NCBI GenBank assembly: GCA_963920765.1
Contig: OY987250.1
Location: 3,100,001 to 3,164,000, forward strand
Source: Ulota crispa
Lineage: Eukaryota; Streptophyta; Bryopsida; Orthotrichales; Orthotrichaceae
DNA: 64,000 bases
Direction of reading: 5' to 3'
Of this stretch, positions 13,657-25,107 are shown in pieces. The translations under genes were made by a program, and so were the position numbers. Numbering within the stretch: position 1 is the stretch's first letter; every line of letters begins with the position of its first letter. The notes beneath the pieces were generated by a model that was not told the origin of the DNA, ran no database searches, and was given only the letters and a program-made list of their open reading frames with translations.

Positions 13657-14003
13657 GGGGCGGTTCGCACCTCGTCCCACTAAATCTGAGAATTTGATTG
13701 GGGACTTGGGGCTTCACACTAAGTTCCAATTTTTATATCTAGAATGATAGTATTTTGATTACTTGGCAACACTTTTTGGAAAGTTTGAGACCAAAAAAGG
13801 TGGAAATGCACTCAAGGTTTGGGTTGGCCATTTTGCTAGACTCAAGTTTTAGCTCAAGTCTCACTAACATTTTTGTAAAGAGATGTTCTTGACTTTCTTT
13901 AGTGCCTTTTTTTTTTCCCTTGATAATCCAATGGAGTTGGAATATTGCATTGAGGTTGAACTTACACATATGGGATATGGGACATAGTGTGTATTGTGCT
14001 CAA
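13657..14003 (+). mobile_element. PIF/Harbinger-like element, degenerate copy
   Basis: The left end GGGGCGGTTCGCACCTCGTC follows a TAA triplet. The body is a diverged, uninterrupted relative of 36602-37842: both carry aaggtgga, a diverged ctcaagtc block and gactttctttagt in the same order. The right end (gacatagtgtgta) is decayed. It serves as an empty-site comparison for the nested insertion at 36828-37549. Confidence 0.5.
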
Positions 14004-14903
14004 GAGTATGAAGGGAATGTTTTTATTTTATGTCTAGTGGTTATAAGACTAAAAAGTTAAGGCCATACTTTTAAAATAGTGAAATTTTTAGAAAAGTCCA
14101 AATGAAGGACAAGATTGGAATGCAACTCCATTTTAATAAGCCCCCCCGCCAAAAGTAATTATTGAAGTAATGGTAGAATAACAAAATTTGACAATGCTCC
14201 TAGGGCTGCATGTTAGCTTTCTTGTACTTGGCACATCTAATTGTTGAAGTTGGAGCTTTGAACAAAGTTTCTCATTAGATATTTGAATATCTTTCAAAAA
14301 TTTGACCGTGCCTCCTAAGATAATGGCACAAGAGAGGTTGAAATGAGAAAAAATCGTTTGCAATTTATAACTTTGGTTAAAACTCAGTTAAAAGCCTAAA
14401 AATATATATACTTATAGTATGGAATGGAGAGGATAACAGAAATAGTTCTTTGATAAACCGGTTCAATACAGGAATTGACGGAAATCAACCAAAAAAACTC
14501 AAATGTTTCCAGGAACCTGGTGTGCATTGTCTTTCAGCATTTTCCTTTCGACAAACCGCCGTAGAAAACGGCGTCGTCTCTCCCAAGTCCCAAAGCAGCG
14601 CTTCAATCAAAAGACCACGAAACTACAAGGTAAGTAATAAGTGGAATCCAAAACACACCGTCTCCATTTAACGGAAAAGAAAAGCAAAGGAAAGAAACAA
14701 GCCACCGGCCATTGCACACACTCCGACAAGCGAGGGTTAAAAAATCTTCATAAATCATGAAAAATCGTCAGAGCATTCTCAATGCAACCGGCAAATAGGC
14801 CTGGTGTAGCAAGCCTGATTGTTTTCTAGGTAACTGATCATAATACAAAAATTACATGATTTGAAGGGCACAATTTTTCTTATTGTAAAACCACAATAAA
14901 TTT
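14004..14903. other. Spacer, no gene supported
   Basis: A 73-codon open frame at 14450-14671 lies in slightly GC-richer sequence but shows no domain and no splice-consistent continuation. Nothing else is seen. Confidence 0.35.
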
Positions 14904-15853
14904 TTAACACCATCTTCACCCGTAAAGGTCTAGGTGTCCCCCAGGGGACAGACGGATTTTGGGCATGTACTTATAGTTAATTTAGTTTTTGTGATTTTTT
15001 TAAATTTTTATGAAAGGTAGGGAATTCCAAGACCTACTCAGGCATCTAATTTTTTTTGTCATTTTGACATTTGACGAAGAAGTTATGCATGAATTTCTAC
15101 TGCCTGAGGGAAGGAGGGCAATCTAGGCAACCCAAAAACTTCATAAAATTTTGTGTTTTCTAAAAATAGAAATATGAAATTGGTTCTTTCAATTTTTTCA
15201 TATGTGAGAAGCGTTGAATCATTCAACTTCAATCAATGAGATGAAAGTTATGAGATGCTTTAGTTTGTGGGCAGTTATGGATTCTCTACTCTAAAATAAA
15301 CTTTGAAGTCCTTTATTTTCCACAATTTTCAATATTTTAGAAAAAAAAACTAAACCCAAGGAAGTAGATTGTTTATTACAACATTACCACCTTTGGGATT
15401 TGCATTTTTCATTTAAATAATTAAATTCTTAACTATTTAGTGATTTGACTCATTCTCTACTTTTTACTTACTATTCTTCCCCAAGTGTTCTATAGTTGCA
15501 ATTGATTTGAAAATTCTCCCACACATACCTAACTTGGTCTTCTACATGACAAAGGTAGTCCTCAGCTTTGTGCAGAGTAATTTTTTTCATGTAAGAGTGG
15601 TCAAAGGCTTTTGAAATTTACTAATAGCAAGGAAAAAAACATTTTCCCTTCACCTCAAATGTAAATATCTCCCTCCTCTCCATCTACAATGACCTATTTT
15701 TTTTCCCACAAGTACCTCTTCTATTCTAAGGCAAGATCCTACCGGTGGATTTGCAAAACAAACTTTATATCCTACTTTTCTACTCATTCCCCCCAAAGTG
15801 GCAGTTAATAGTGACTTCCACTAGAAAAAAGGGCTTGGGTCTTTAGGGGTTAA
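14904..15853. mobile_element. TTAA element, 0.94-kb subtype (T5)
   Basis: The left end TTAACACC is partly scrambled but is followed by the subtype's typical gtcccccaggggacag and ggattttgggcatgtac. The right end is GGGTCTTTAGGGGTTAA. The last 40 bp are tandemly duplicated with their flank (15837-15876 and 15877-15916), giving two copies of the element terminus. Confidence 0.7.
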
Positions 15854-15916
15854 GTGAATTGGAAAAAAGCAATTTTGGGTCTTTAGGGGTTAAGTGAATT
15901 GGAATAAAGCAATTTT
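15837..15916. repeat. 40-bp tandem duplication containing an element end
   Basis: Two nearly identical 40-mers beginning gggtctttaggggttaag sit head to tail. Each contains the complete TTAA terminus of the adjacent element plus flanking DNA, so the duplication happened after insertion. Confidence 0.85.
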
Positions 15917-16020
15917 GGGACTTTTGGGTTTTGTATATTTTAAAGTGTACTTAGAGAATCTCCTTTCAAAATTGGGAGGCGACATTATCTCCCTCAGGGC
16001 GCTAAGGGATTAATATTGCG

Positions 16021-16271
16021 TTTTTTGGTTTGGACATTGGTTTATTTAGATACATCACACCAAATGCTAACTAACCTCCAAAAAAATTAGAGGGCCTCTC
16101 CAAATCAAGCCTAAACAAGGAGAATTTAACAAAGGGTTCCATATAATTGCAGTAGCCTTTGCTATAATTTTCCTTGTTTAGGCTTGATTTGAAGAGGTCT
16201 CTAAATTTTTTGGAGGTTAGTTAACATTTGATGTAATGTATCTAAACCAACCAATGTCCAAACCAAAATTT
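16021..16271. repeat. Near-perfect palindrome, about 100-bp arms
   Basis: The left arm 16021-16120 (ttggtttggacattgg to aagcctaaacaagg) is the reverse complement of the right arm at about 16172-16271 with few mismatches. The loop is about 50 bp. It is probably a foldback MITE; a transcript would form a long hairpin. Confidence 0.8.
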
Positions 16272-16768
16272 TATTGCTTGTGTTACAACAAGAACACTCA
16301 CGCCCTTCTGAATTTTTATTTTTATTTTTTATTAAGATCAATTATCTATTAAAAAATCAGACATGCTATACTAGGCATGGGCTTGTTTACCAATTGCATT
16401 GAAGATGCCTTCAGGCGATGGCGGACTGGCGATGCCGGGACCATGACAAAACACCAGCAAAGTGACTCGGCGATAGTTACTTGCAGGGAATTGTTGAATC
16501 CACCTCACTTTTTGCTAAATCCACCACATGCCCCAATGCACATCCCACCCCACACCACATGCCTCACCCTAGATTCTGAGCTTCTTCTCCAAAATCTTGC
16601 ATTTCTCATTTTCACCCGACTTTTAAATCCATACACCAGAAAATAGAAAATTAAATTGGTTTTTAACCAATTGATTTCAGTTTCACTTAATTTTTTTCAC
16701 ATTTCATTTTGCCAACTTTCAATTGCTTTTTGGCTCTACCTAATCTCCAAACATTATATAGAAGCTCC

Positions 16769-17682
16769 TTAACCTCTAAAGCCATGTTGTCCCTCGGGGG
16801 ACAAATGGAATTTTGGGCAGGTACCTACGGCCTTGATTTTTGTCTTGATTTTTTAAAACTTTTTTGAAGATTGAAAAATACATTAGCTTTTGGGGAATAT
16901 AAATTTTATTCCAATCTATGCCCACAAGCAAAAGTTATGCCCACATAAGCAAAAATATATGGAGATTGGGCAGCACAAAAAATTTGCAAAAACTTCAAAA
17001 AAAATCAATTTTTTGTTCTCATAGGATATAGTTTTTTCTACATCTGAAGCTTTGATTCATTCCATTTGGACTAGTTATGAGAAAGTTATGGACAATCTTG
17101 TTTTTTGGGCAATTCAAGCATCTTCTTGAAAAAATAACTTACAAACTTCATTTTTGAATGCAAGTTTAACATTTTTCCAAAGAGAAATTGTTGGGAAGGG
17201 TGAAGTTGGTTTTCTAGAAAAATCTTATCATTGGGATTATTGCGTTTCAATTCCATTGCAGGGTTATTAACAATTTAAATTTTTCTTCAAGCTTGTACCT
17301 TGTTCTACCTAATGTTTTTTGAAGAATGAAAACTAAGTATTTTTTTGTTTTGATTTTTTTCCAAAGATTCTCAACTCAATTTTCCACCATAAAAAATAAA
17401 CCTCAAAATTGTGTGGGGCAAAACATTAAGTAAAAAAATTCAATGTCAAATAATCTAGTCATGCAAGGTCCAAAAATGTTTGTTTTTAACACTAAATATC
17501 TTACAATCTATGCGGTTAAAGTTTTTGAATAATTTTCCCACATTTTTATACTAGCCTAGTACAAGATCCTATGGGTAGATATGCAAAACAACCGGTTTTC
17601 AAATTACTTTTCTCTTTGCTATAGAAATGGCAATTTTGAATGTCTTTTGACAAAATAAAGGCCTTAGGGTTTTAGGGGTTAA
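16769..17682. mobile_element. TTAA element, 0.94-kb subtype, in the left foldback arm (T4)
   Basis: TTAA occurs at 16769-16772 and 17679-17682. The left end TTAACCTCTAAAGCCATG continues into gtccctcgggggacaaatgg, and the right end is AGGGTTTTAGGGGTTAA. The opposite arm of the host foldback lacks it and reads gttcctcaaagaaa at the equivalent point. Confidence 0.85.
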
Positions 17683-17696
17683 AGAAACAAAAATTT

Positions 17697-18537
17697 AATT
17701 GATATGGGCACACTTGGGGTTTGAAATATGCACATCTCTTAAGGTAAATTTTAGACTTTTACCATCAAAAAGGTTGAACATGAAAACTTTGAATTTAGAT
17801 TTGGACTTAGAGACCTTGATTTAGTCTAGAGCCATGAAGGAGGTTACAATTGAACATCACTCAATGAAAAAGCTGCTTTTTTAGAAAAATGAGCTCAAGA
17901 GAAGGCCCCTACACCTTGACAAACCACTGTATTTATTGAGGTAGGAGAAGCATAGGTAAGGTGCTTATACAAGGGTCTCTACCTTGTGTGAAGTACTCAA
18001 ATGTACCATGGTACATAACAAAAGGATTGATTATGGAAAACAATATTACAACATGACAATGACAAATGCAAGGACCTTTAGTGGGACACAAGAATAAACT
18101 AGGACTAGAATTCCCAATCAAATAAGGTCACTCATTAAACAAAAAGCATATGATATTGTAAAAAGAAATTATTCTCATGAAGTACTTGTAAGCAAGTATA
18201 GAGGATTAGTCTCTTTTTATTTGAAAAAGGACATTACATTCAAATGCTTTTGACCCCTCCAACCACTTCCCATAGGGGCCTTCTTTTGAGCTCATTTTTC
18301 CTCTAATATTAGTTTTTTTAAACAAATAAAAGGAAAAGTAATACTTCCCCCCTAGCTAAGTTTTTTCATTGGGTGTTATTCAATTGTAACCTCCTTCATG
18401 GCTCTAGACTAAATCAAGGTCTCTAAGTCCAAATCTGAATTTAAAGTTTTCATGTTCAGCATTTTGAAGGTAAAAATCAAAAATTTACTCCCAAGGAGTG
18501 TGCACATATCAAACCCCAGGTGTGCCCGTATCAATTC
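17697..18537. repeat. Inverted-repeat core of the foldback
   Basis: 17697-17900 (attgatatgggcacac, then agaccttgatttagtctaga) pairs with 18360-18537 in reverse. The same sequence type forms the arms of the separate foldback at 32665-33113. Confidence 0.75.
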
Positions 18538-19007
18538 ACTTTTTTTTTTCTTTGAGGAACTTCTAAGCAATGTATGGAGATTGGAGAGAGCCAAGAAGCA
18601 ACTGAAAGTTGGCCAAATGAAATGTGAAAAAAAAACAAGTGAAATTGAAATCAATTGGTTAAAAACCAACTTAATTTTTTATTTTCTGGTGCATTAACCC
18701 CTAAAGGACCAACTATCCCCTCGAGAGACAAATGGACCTCAAGCACGTACCTATGACTAAACTAGTTTTTATAAAATTTTGAAGATTTTGAGGTTGGTGG
18801 AGAATTCAAAGATGTACATGCACATCTAAATTTCCTTCATTCCGACATTTATTGAAGAAGTTATGCATAGATTTCTGAAAAACAAGGGAGGGTGGGCAAT
18901 TTAGGTAGCCCAAAAAACTTTAAAAAAAATTTCATTTAAAAAAATAAAAAATCAGAAATTGTTTCTTTAGATTATTATATATCTGGAATTGAATCATTCA
19001 ATTCTAA

Positions 19008-20727
19008 TTAACCCCTAAAGGACCAAGGGTGCTTTTTGAGAAAAAATCTCAAAAACTGCCAACTTTTAGTGCATTGCCCAAAATTGAAATTAAAAACCTT
19101 TTTTCTCTATTTTAACCATACAAAAGTGTGCAAAACAGATAAAAGAATATGTGCAAAAAAAAGTCAGCCCATTCGACCACGAGGATTGTAAGATTATAAT
19201 GTTTAAAGTGAGAAAAACCATTTTTATAATTCCTGCAAAACAAGGTCAGCAGACTTTGACCCTTCTTAGAGTAAATTCTTTGCTCTACACAAATTTGATC
19301 TTTTTGACCATTCACAAGTATATGATGTTAGGTTCACTCATGAAAATTTTCAAATGCAAAAATACAACCTAGCTTGCTCTAAATCATCCTCCAATGCAAA
19401 GAGGTTAAGCAAATTGGCAACACATTAGTCATTCTTTCATGATTTCTTGTGTAATGAGGGAGTATTTTATTTGAAATTTGAATGGTGAAAAATTGGAAAC
19501 AAACATTTGGAATATATGAAAAAAGTTTCAAGAGCTAAGTGATTGCAAGAATGACCTGTCCTGCTCATTGTTCCCTTCACCTCCTGCGGATGGTTTTTGG
19601 ATCCTATCTTTTGCGGTTTTAGTTATTTTGACCTAAAATTTCAAAGTAAGGTGAACATGAAAGTTATTGACATTCTCTATTTTTTTTGTTTTTTTAAAAT
19701 TTGTTTTACTATTTATAAGTGGACCTCGATTGCATGTCTACCTTGGCAATTTTGGTGGGTTTTAGTACTATTTTGGATTGAAAAAAGCAAATCTCATGCC
19801 ACAAATTAGGGAAGTTGTTCATTATAAAGCATTACATAGATCTATAGATCCGTTTTACAAAACTCAAAAAACTCTGCCCTGCACATTGTTTCAAAGTAGG
19901 CATCCTTTCTCCCTCCATTGGTGAAAGACAAAAACCTTCCTCCAAAAAGCACTTGCATCAGTTCAAGCTAATGAGAGAGATAAAAAATGGTCTTATTTTA
20001 TTTTATTTTTTTGAATTTTTTTTATTATTTTCTAAAAAGCAATAAGGAAAATTGTCTTTTTATTGGTAATTTTTGTCCCTCTATTTTTGTGCATTACTTT
20101 TAGAATAATTTTTTTTCTAGTTCTGAATTTTCACAAGTATGCTATTTTAAGTGCTTTACAAATTATCCATATTCTATTTTATTTAAAATATATATATTTC
20201 AAAAGCTCATGGTACTACCTAGTACTACCAATTTTAAGGGTGTTTGAGACAAAACTGGCAAGTCATTCTTGCAACTACCTAGCTTTGGATTTATAGATTG
20301 GAAAACAATAGAGCTTGAAGTTAGAGGTTTTTTTTTTTTTTTTTATTCTTTTTCTTGAAACTACCCAAACATATTAGCAAAGTTTGACTCCCTTCAAATT
20401 GTGATGTGAGAGCTCAAATTTTTTTTTGACAATTGTACACCATGTTTTTTTTTTAGTAACATACTTGCCAAATTTCAAAAGTTGATGAGAGTTTTAGCCT
20501 AATATTCTCCAAAGATGCCCAAATTGCCCAAGCTGCCCAATTTCTTTTGGGCAACACAACTTTTGAATTGGGCATCCAATTGAGGAAAAATTTACATTTC
20601 CAATTAGGGAATACATATTTGCACCTTGTGTAACAATTTTGAGAAAATCAAATAAAATTGACTCCATATGACCATACCCGAGTTCTCAAGTGGCTGTTGA
20701 ACAACCACTTGGTCCTTTAGGGGTTAA
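19008..20727. mobile_element. TTAA element, second subtype, nested in T2 (T3)
   Basis: TTAA occurs at 19008-19011 and 20724-20727, with ends TTAACCCCTAAAGGACCA and TGGTCCTTTAGGGGTTAA. Removing it restores attcaattctaattaatgagtg, which matches the uninterrupted sister element (reverse complement near 22540-22555). Its body is unrelated to the 0.94-kb subtype but matches 34437-35389. It carries a further 740-bp insertion. Confidence 0.9.
19539..20278. mobile_element. 740-bp inverted-repeat element inside T3
   Basis: The left end GTGATTGCAAGAATGACCTG pairs with the right end read backwards (GTAGTTGCAAGAATGACTTG). The related TTAA element at 34437-35389 lacks it. A second copy, with GATTGCAAGAAACACTTG ends, is at 36828-37549. 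The bodies share ccccttcacctc/cccttcacctcctgcg and tttttagtactattttgg. Confidence 0.75.
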
Positions 20728-21676
20728 TGAGTGAGAAGTTTTAGTTTGCAAGTAGGTATGGGACTCCCAAACCTCCATTCCTTTTGCCCATTGAAAATTT
20801 TGGTGCTTTAACTTTTTTTTGACTTTTTATTTCCAAGTTGTAGTAGACTAAGATTCCTTCATTTCCTTAGTTTTCACCATTTGGATCAAAGTGATTCAAA
20901 TTTCTCAATTTTACATAAATCCCCCAATTTTGCCTAGTGTATTTGCAAATTTCATGTCCTTACGGCATTGCAAGATTTTACAAAGTATGATTTACACCTC
21001 CAATTCATTTGAATATTCTCCTATACTTACCTAACTTGGTCTTCTACATGGACAAAATAAACCTCAACTTTGCGTAGAGCAATTTTTTTGATGTAGGAGC
21101 GGTCAAAGGCTTCTAAATTTTTTTTGCAGTAAGAAAAAACTTTTTTTTGCACTTCAGATGTCAATATCTCACTCCTCTAAATCTAGAATGAGCTGTTTTT
21201 TTCCCAAAAGTACCTCCCATAGTCTAGGGCAAGATCCTATGATTAAACATTCAAAAAATCTTATTTTCCTATCTTTGTACTCATTCCCCCAAAAGTGGCA
21301 GTTTTCAATGATTTTCACATAAATATGGGCTTGGTCTTTTAGGGATTAAAAAGCCGGATGAAAATGAGAAATGCAAGATTTTAGAGAAGAAGCTCAAAAT
21401 CTGGGAGGGGGGGATTGTGGTAGATTTAGCAAAAAGTGGGGCGGATTTAGCAATTCCCTACTAGCAAGTTGCAACGTTGCAACTCCTGTAGTGGGTGTCA
21501 AACTTGGCCATTGCGCACCCCATAACTTTGGCTCAGACCACCTCATAACTCAACCACTTTTGCTAGTTATCAAGTATGATAACTTTGTCACCCACCTCTA
21601 GAAGTGAGTGACATCTCTAACTAGTTATGGCCTCTCTTTTTAAAAGTTATCAAGTGATCTTGTAGCTCTCTTTTAG

Positions 21677-21910
21677 AGAGAGAGTGTGATACTAAAGAGG
21701 GAGGGTGCAATATTGAAGAGGGAGGGTGCGACATTAAAGATGGAGGGTGTGATATTAAAGAAGGTGTGACATTAAAGAGGGAGGGTGTGATATTAAAGAA
21801 GGTGTGACATTAAAGAGGGAGGGTGTGATATTAAAGAAGGTGTGACATTAAAGAGGGAGGGTGTGATATTAAAGAGGGAGGGTGTGACATTAAAGAGGGA
21901 GAGTGTGATA
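21677..21910 (+). repeat. 21-bp satellite, left arm
   Basis: About a dozen units of gagggagggtgtgatattaaa, alternating gatatt/gacatt, with several shortened units that begin gaaggtgtgac. Each unit contains a TTAA. Confidence 0.9.
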
Positions 21911-22849
21911 TTAACCCCCAAAGGACCAAGCCCTTTTTTCAATGAAAGTTACTGAAAATTGCCACTTTTGGGGGAGTGAGTAGAAAGATAGGAAAAAGAA
22001 TTATTTTTGGAGATTCAACCGTAAGATGTTGCCCTAGACTATGGGAGGTACTTGTGGGAAAAAAAATCTGCTCATTCTAGATGTAGAGGAGTGAGATATT
22101 GACTTTTGAAGTGAAAAAAAAAGTTTTTTTCCTTGCTACCCAAAAATTTCAGAAGCCTTTGATTGCCCCTAAATCAAAAAAATGCTCTACGCAAAGTTGA
22201 GGTTTATTTTTTCCATGTAGAAGACCAAATTAGGGAAGTGTGGGAGAATTTTCAAATGAATTGGAGGTGTGAATCATACTTTGTAAAATCTTGCAATGCC
22301 GTAAGGCCATGAAATTTGCAAATACACTAGGCAAAATCAAAGGATTTATGCAAAATTGAGAAATATGAATAATGTTGATCCAAATGGTGAAGAACAAGGA
22401 ATCTTAGTCTACTACAACAAGGAATAAAAAAGTCAAAAAATAAATTCACAAAGAGCACAAAAAAGTAAAGTACCAAAGGCAAAAGGAATGGAGGTATGGG
22501 AGTCTTGTACCTGCCCGCAAACTAAAACTTTTCACTCATAAATCAAAATTGAATGATTCAAAGCTCCCCACATATGTATAAATCTAGAGAACCAATTTCA
22601 GATTTTTATTTTGAAAAAAATATATTTTTAAAAAAGTTTTTGGCTTCCCAATCTCGCATTTTTTTAGAAATTCATGCAAAACTTCTTCAATAAATGTCGG
22701 AATGAAGGAAAAATTAGATGCCCACGGAGATCTTTGAATTCCCCATCATCAATAAAAGTTCCAAAAAATCACGCAAAGTAGTTTAGCCATAGGTACATGC
22801 CCAAAATCCCATTTGTCCCCCGTAAGGACAATGGTCCTTTAGGGGTTAA
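21911..22849. mobile_element. TTAA element, 0.94-kb subtype, inside the satellite (T1)
   Basis: TTAA occurs at 21911-21914 and 22846-22849, with ends TTAACCCCCAAAGGACCA and TGGTCCTTTAGGGGTTAA. Excising it and keeping one TTAA restores a satellite unit in exact phase (gtgatattaaagagggaggg). It is the best-preserved copy of the subtype and the reference for its length. No open frame of note. Confidence 0.92.
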
Positions 22850-22927
22850 AGAGGGAGGGTGTGACATTTCTAATCATACTACTAAAATCTCAATTACCTC
22901 TGTAATATCAAACCCTAACCTATTTAA

Positions 22928-23246
22928 TATCACACACTCACTCTTTAATGTCACACCCTCCCTCTTTAATATCACATCCTCCCTCTTTAATGTCACACCC
23001 TCCCTCTTTAATGTCACACCCTCCCTCTTTAATGTCACACCCTCCCTCTTTAATATCACATCCTCCCTCTTTAATATCACACCCTCCCTCATTAATATCA
23101 CACCCTCCCTCTTTAATGTCACACCCTCCCTCTTTAATATCACATCCTCCCTCTTTAATGTCACACCCTCCCTTTTTAATATCACACCCTCCCTCATTAA
23201 TATCACACCCTCCCTCTTTAATGTCACACCCTCCCTTGTTAGTATC
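22928..23246 (-). repeat. 21-bp satellite, right arm
   Basis: About 15 units of the same satellite in inverse orientation (tttaatgtcacaccctccct). It produces long spurious open frames in several reading frames, because 21 is a multiple of 3. Confidence 0.92.
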
Positions 23247-23671
23247 ACACATCGATTTTTGTGACATTATCCCATACATAAGTTATGAAGACTTACTCAA
23301 ATTTTTATCAAATAGTTTTGTGAAACTTTGAAAAGGTGATAACTTTGAAAAATTTGGTTCAGCCACCACCCACTAACTTTACACAAAAATCTGCACAAAG
23401 TTATCCTCCAAAAATGCCAGGTTTGACACCCACTAGTGAGTCCAGTCCAGTGTGGAAAGGTACCGTGGCGGCTCATGATGCTTCATCTGGTCCTCTGCAG
23501 TTGTCAATAACAGAATACGGTACTACGACTACCCCCAGTCCCCCACCAGTCCACCACCAGTGGATCGAGGCGCCTTACAGGAGTTTCCACATCCCAAGGA
23601 ATCCACCAGAGTCCAGAACCGTCACCACCTACGCCGGCTGGCTAGCTAGCTTAGGTTTTAGCTACTACTGA

Positions 23672-23740
23672 CTTCTCCCAGAGTTTCCAGAACTTCCAGA
23701 GTTCCAGTCGTTCCAGAGTTTCCAGAGTTCCAGCCCAGTG
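23672..23740. repeat. TTCCAGAGT short tandem repeat
   Basis: Six or more irregular copies of ttccagagt/ttccagaac/ttccagtcg in a row. No other function is seen. Between here and the TATA-like box at 24291 no gene is recognised. Confidence 0.6.
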
Positions 23741-24290
23741 TAGTTGATCACCGTGCAAGAAAATCCACGAACAAGTCGTCCGACATACGACGAACCAGCT
23801 TAACTTACCCAGCTTCAAGTGAAAAGAAAAGGGCAGTACCAGAAAATAGTAAGGTAGTACGCTCGAAAACCGCCCATCTAGGGGCTTATCCCTCCTTTTC
23901 ATGGTCTTCCGTGGATGGAAGGAATTTTAGTTCATTTTTCAGACAAAGAGAAATAGATGCTGAATGCAACACAAGTCGTTTCATATTTTTTGAAGTATTT
24001 TTGAGTTACTTATGAATTCTCAAAGTGCATGTGTCATAGGTCCCTATTATTAACCTTATACCTTCCAAGAACCGTTCACTTGCAAGTTGTGAAGAGATTT
24101 GAGAAAGTAAGGAAAATGATTGGTTCTTGCAATTAAAAACAAATTTTCTTCCATGCATTCAATGAGCTGTAAGAGGGTAATGTAAGAACCACCAGTGCAC
24201 CATTTCACAACAAACTACTGGATGGTTCAAAATGAGCAAACGGCTTGCGAGCGTACTACCTTAGGCAGAGTAAACATCTGGAAGAATAAT

Positions 24291-24303
24291 CTATATATAT
24301 AAA
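24291..24303 (+). promoter_or_regulatory. TATA-like box for the dioxygenase gene
   Basis: The sequence ctatatatataaa stands in otherwise mixed sequence about 800 bp before the ATG at 25108. After it the composition turns G/C-rich, as expected for a transcribed leader. The leader contains a CAG run at about 24762-24781. The TATA assignment is inferred; a leader intron cannot be excluded. Confidence 0.45.
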
Positions 24304-25107
24304 GCCGGAAGAAGGGCACAGTGTGTCTAGCGAGTGGAGAGCCATTTCCATGTGAAGGAAGAGAAAGAGAGCCAGCCAGGGCTTGTCGAGGATCCCGCTG
24401 CTGCTACACTAGCTCTGGTGGGGGCAGAGAAGCGAGATTCCGGTGGAGTGCGAAAAGGAAGCAGGCAGGGGGGGACAGGGGAGATCCGGAGATGTCGTAC
24501 GTAGTAGTGACAACTCCTGTTTTCTGGTCTGGTCACTGGTGAGAGATTGCGAGCATTGCGCGCACGGGAATGAGTCTTGGTCGGCTTGACCAGGCGGGCA
24601 CCGGGCTTCTCGCGAGGGACACCTCTTTGGCTTCCCACTGTCTACGACTTTCACAGTCAGCGTGCATGTCGCCTTCTTTGAATCCATTATAGAATGGGAT
24701 TCGTAGCGTGCGGGTCATCGGTGGTAGTCATGTCGTAGTAAGCCTGCGCGGAATACCAGCAACAGCAGCAGCAGCAGCAGCTGGAGTGAGTGGCGCGAGT
24801 AGTATTTTGTGGTGGTGTGAGTGGCGACGTCGATCGAGTGCGAATTGAGATACGTCCTTAGCAGCGCGTGACATAGCGTAATCCACACTGGCAGCTGACA
24901 GATTTTCTTTTTTCTTTGGGGCATCGTCATCAATCGCCTGCATGCCGGGCGCGCGCTTTCATGTTGGGGAGTGAGTGTACTTGCACTTGCAATTCTTGCG
25001 AGACGTCGTTGTGAGTGGAGTGGAGTAGAGAGGATTAAGTTATTGGATTATTTGGGAGAGCGCAAATCTGGGTTTGCGAGGCGAGCGAGCGAGTACATTA
25101 GCCAGCT

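Larger units (their letters stand above)
18694..21349. mobile_element. TTAA element, 0.94-kb subtype, in the right arm, itself interrupted (T2)
   Basis: TTAA occurs at 18694-18697 and 21346-21349, with ends TTAACCCCTAAAGGACCA and TTGGTCTTTTAGGGATTAA. Removing the nested element 19012-20727 leaves 940 bp, essentially the length of the sister element at 21911-22849 (939 bp). The left foldback arm shows the empty target as cgacttttaaatcc. Confidence 0.88.
16486..21458. mobile_element. Foldback element with GGGAATTG ends, hosting nested insertions
   Basis: The left end GGGAATTGTTGAATCC and the right end (reverse complement GGGAATTGCTAAATCC) open arms of about 500 bp that pair once later insertions are removed. 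Left arm: 16486-16768 plus 17683 to about 17900. Right arm: 21458-21350 plus 18693 to about 18360. Subtracting the TTAA elements at 16769-17682 and 18694-21349 leaves about 1.4 kb. The two arms serve as empty-site controls for each other. No coding capacity. Confidence 0.75.
21487..23434. mobile_element. Foldback element with inverted satellite arms
   Basis: The outer ends tagtgggtgtcaaacttgg and (reverse complement) tagtgggtgtcaaacctgg flank about 1.95 kb. Inside, a 21-bp satellite runs in one orientation at 21677-21910 and in the opposite orientation at 22928-23246. Removing the TTAA element at 21911-22849 makes it an almost pure hairpin. Such repeat-armed structures recall FB/foldback transposons. 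No coding capacity. Confidence 0.72.

Noticed and set aside
21677-23246. Regular repeats as a CRISPR array
   Set aside because: Units are adjacent without unique spacers, and the genome is plant nuclear DNA.
22797-23331. Several overlapping open frames of 111-155 codons with repeated motifs such as SLFNVTP or EGGCDIK
   Set aside because: They are translations of the 21-bp satellite, open in several frames on both strands because 21 is divisible by three.
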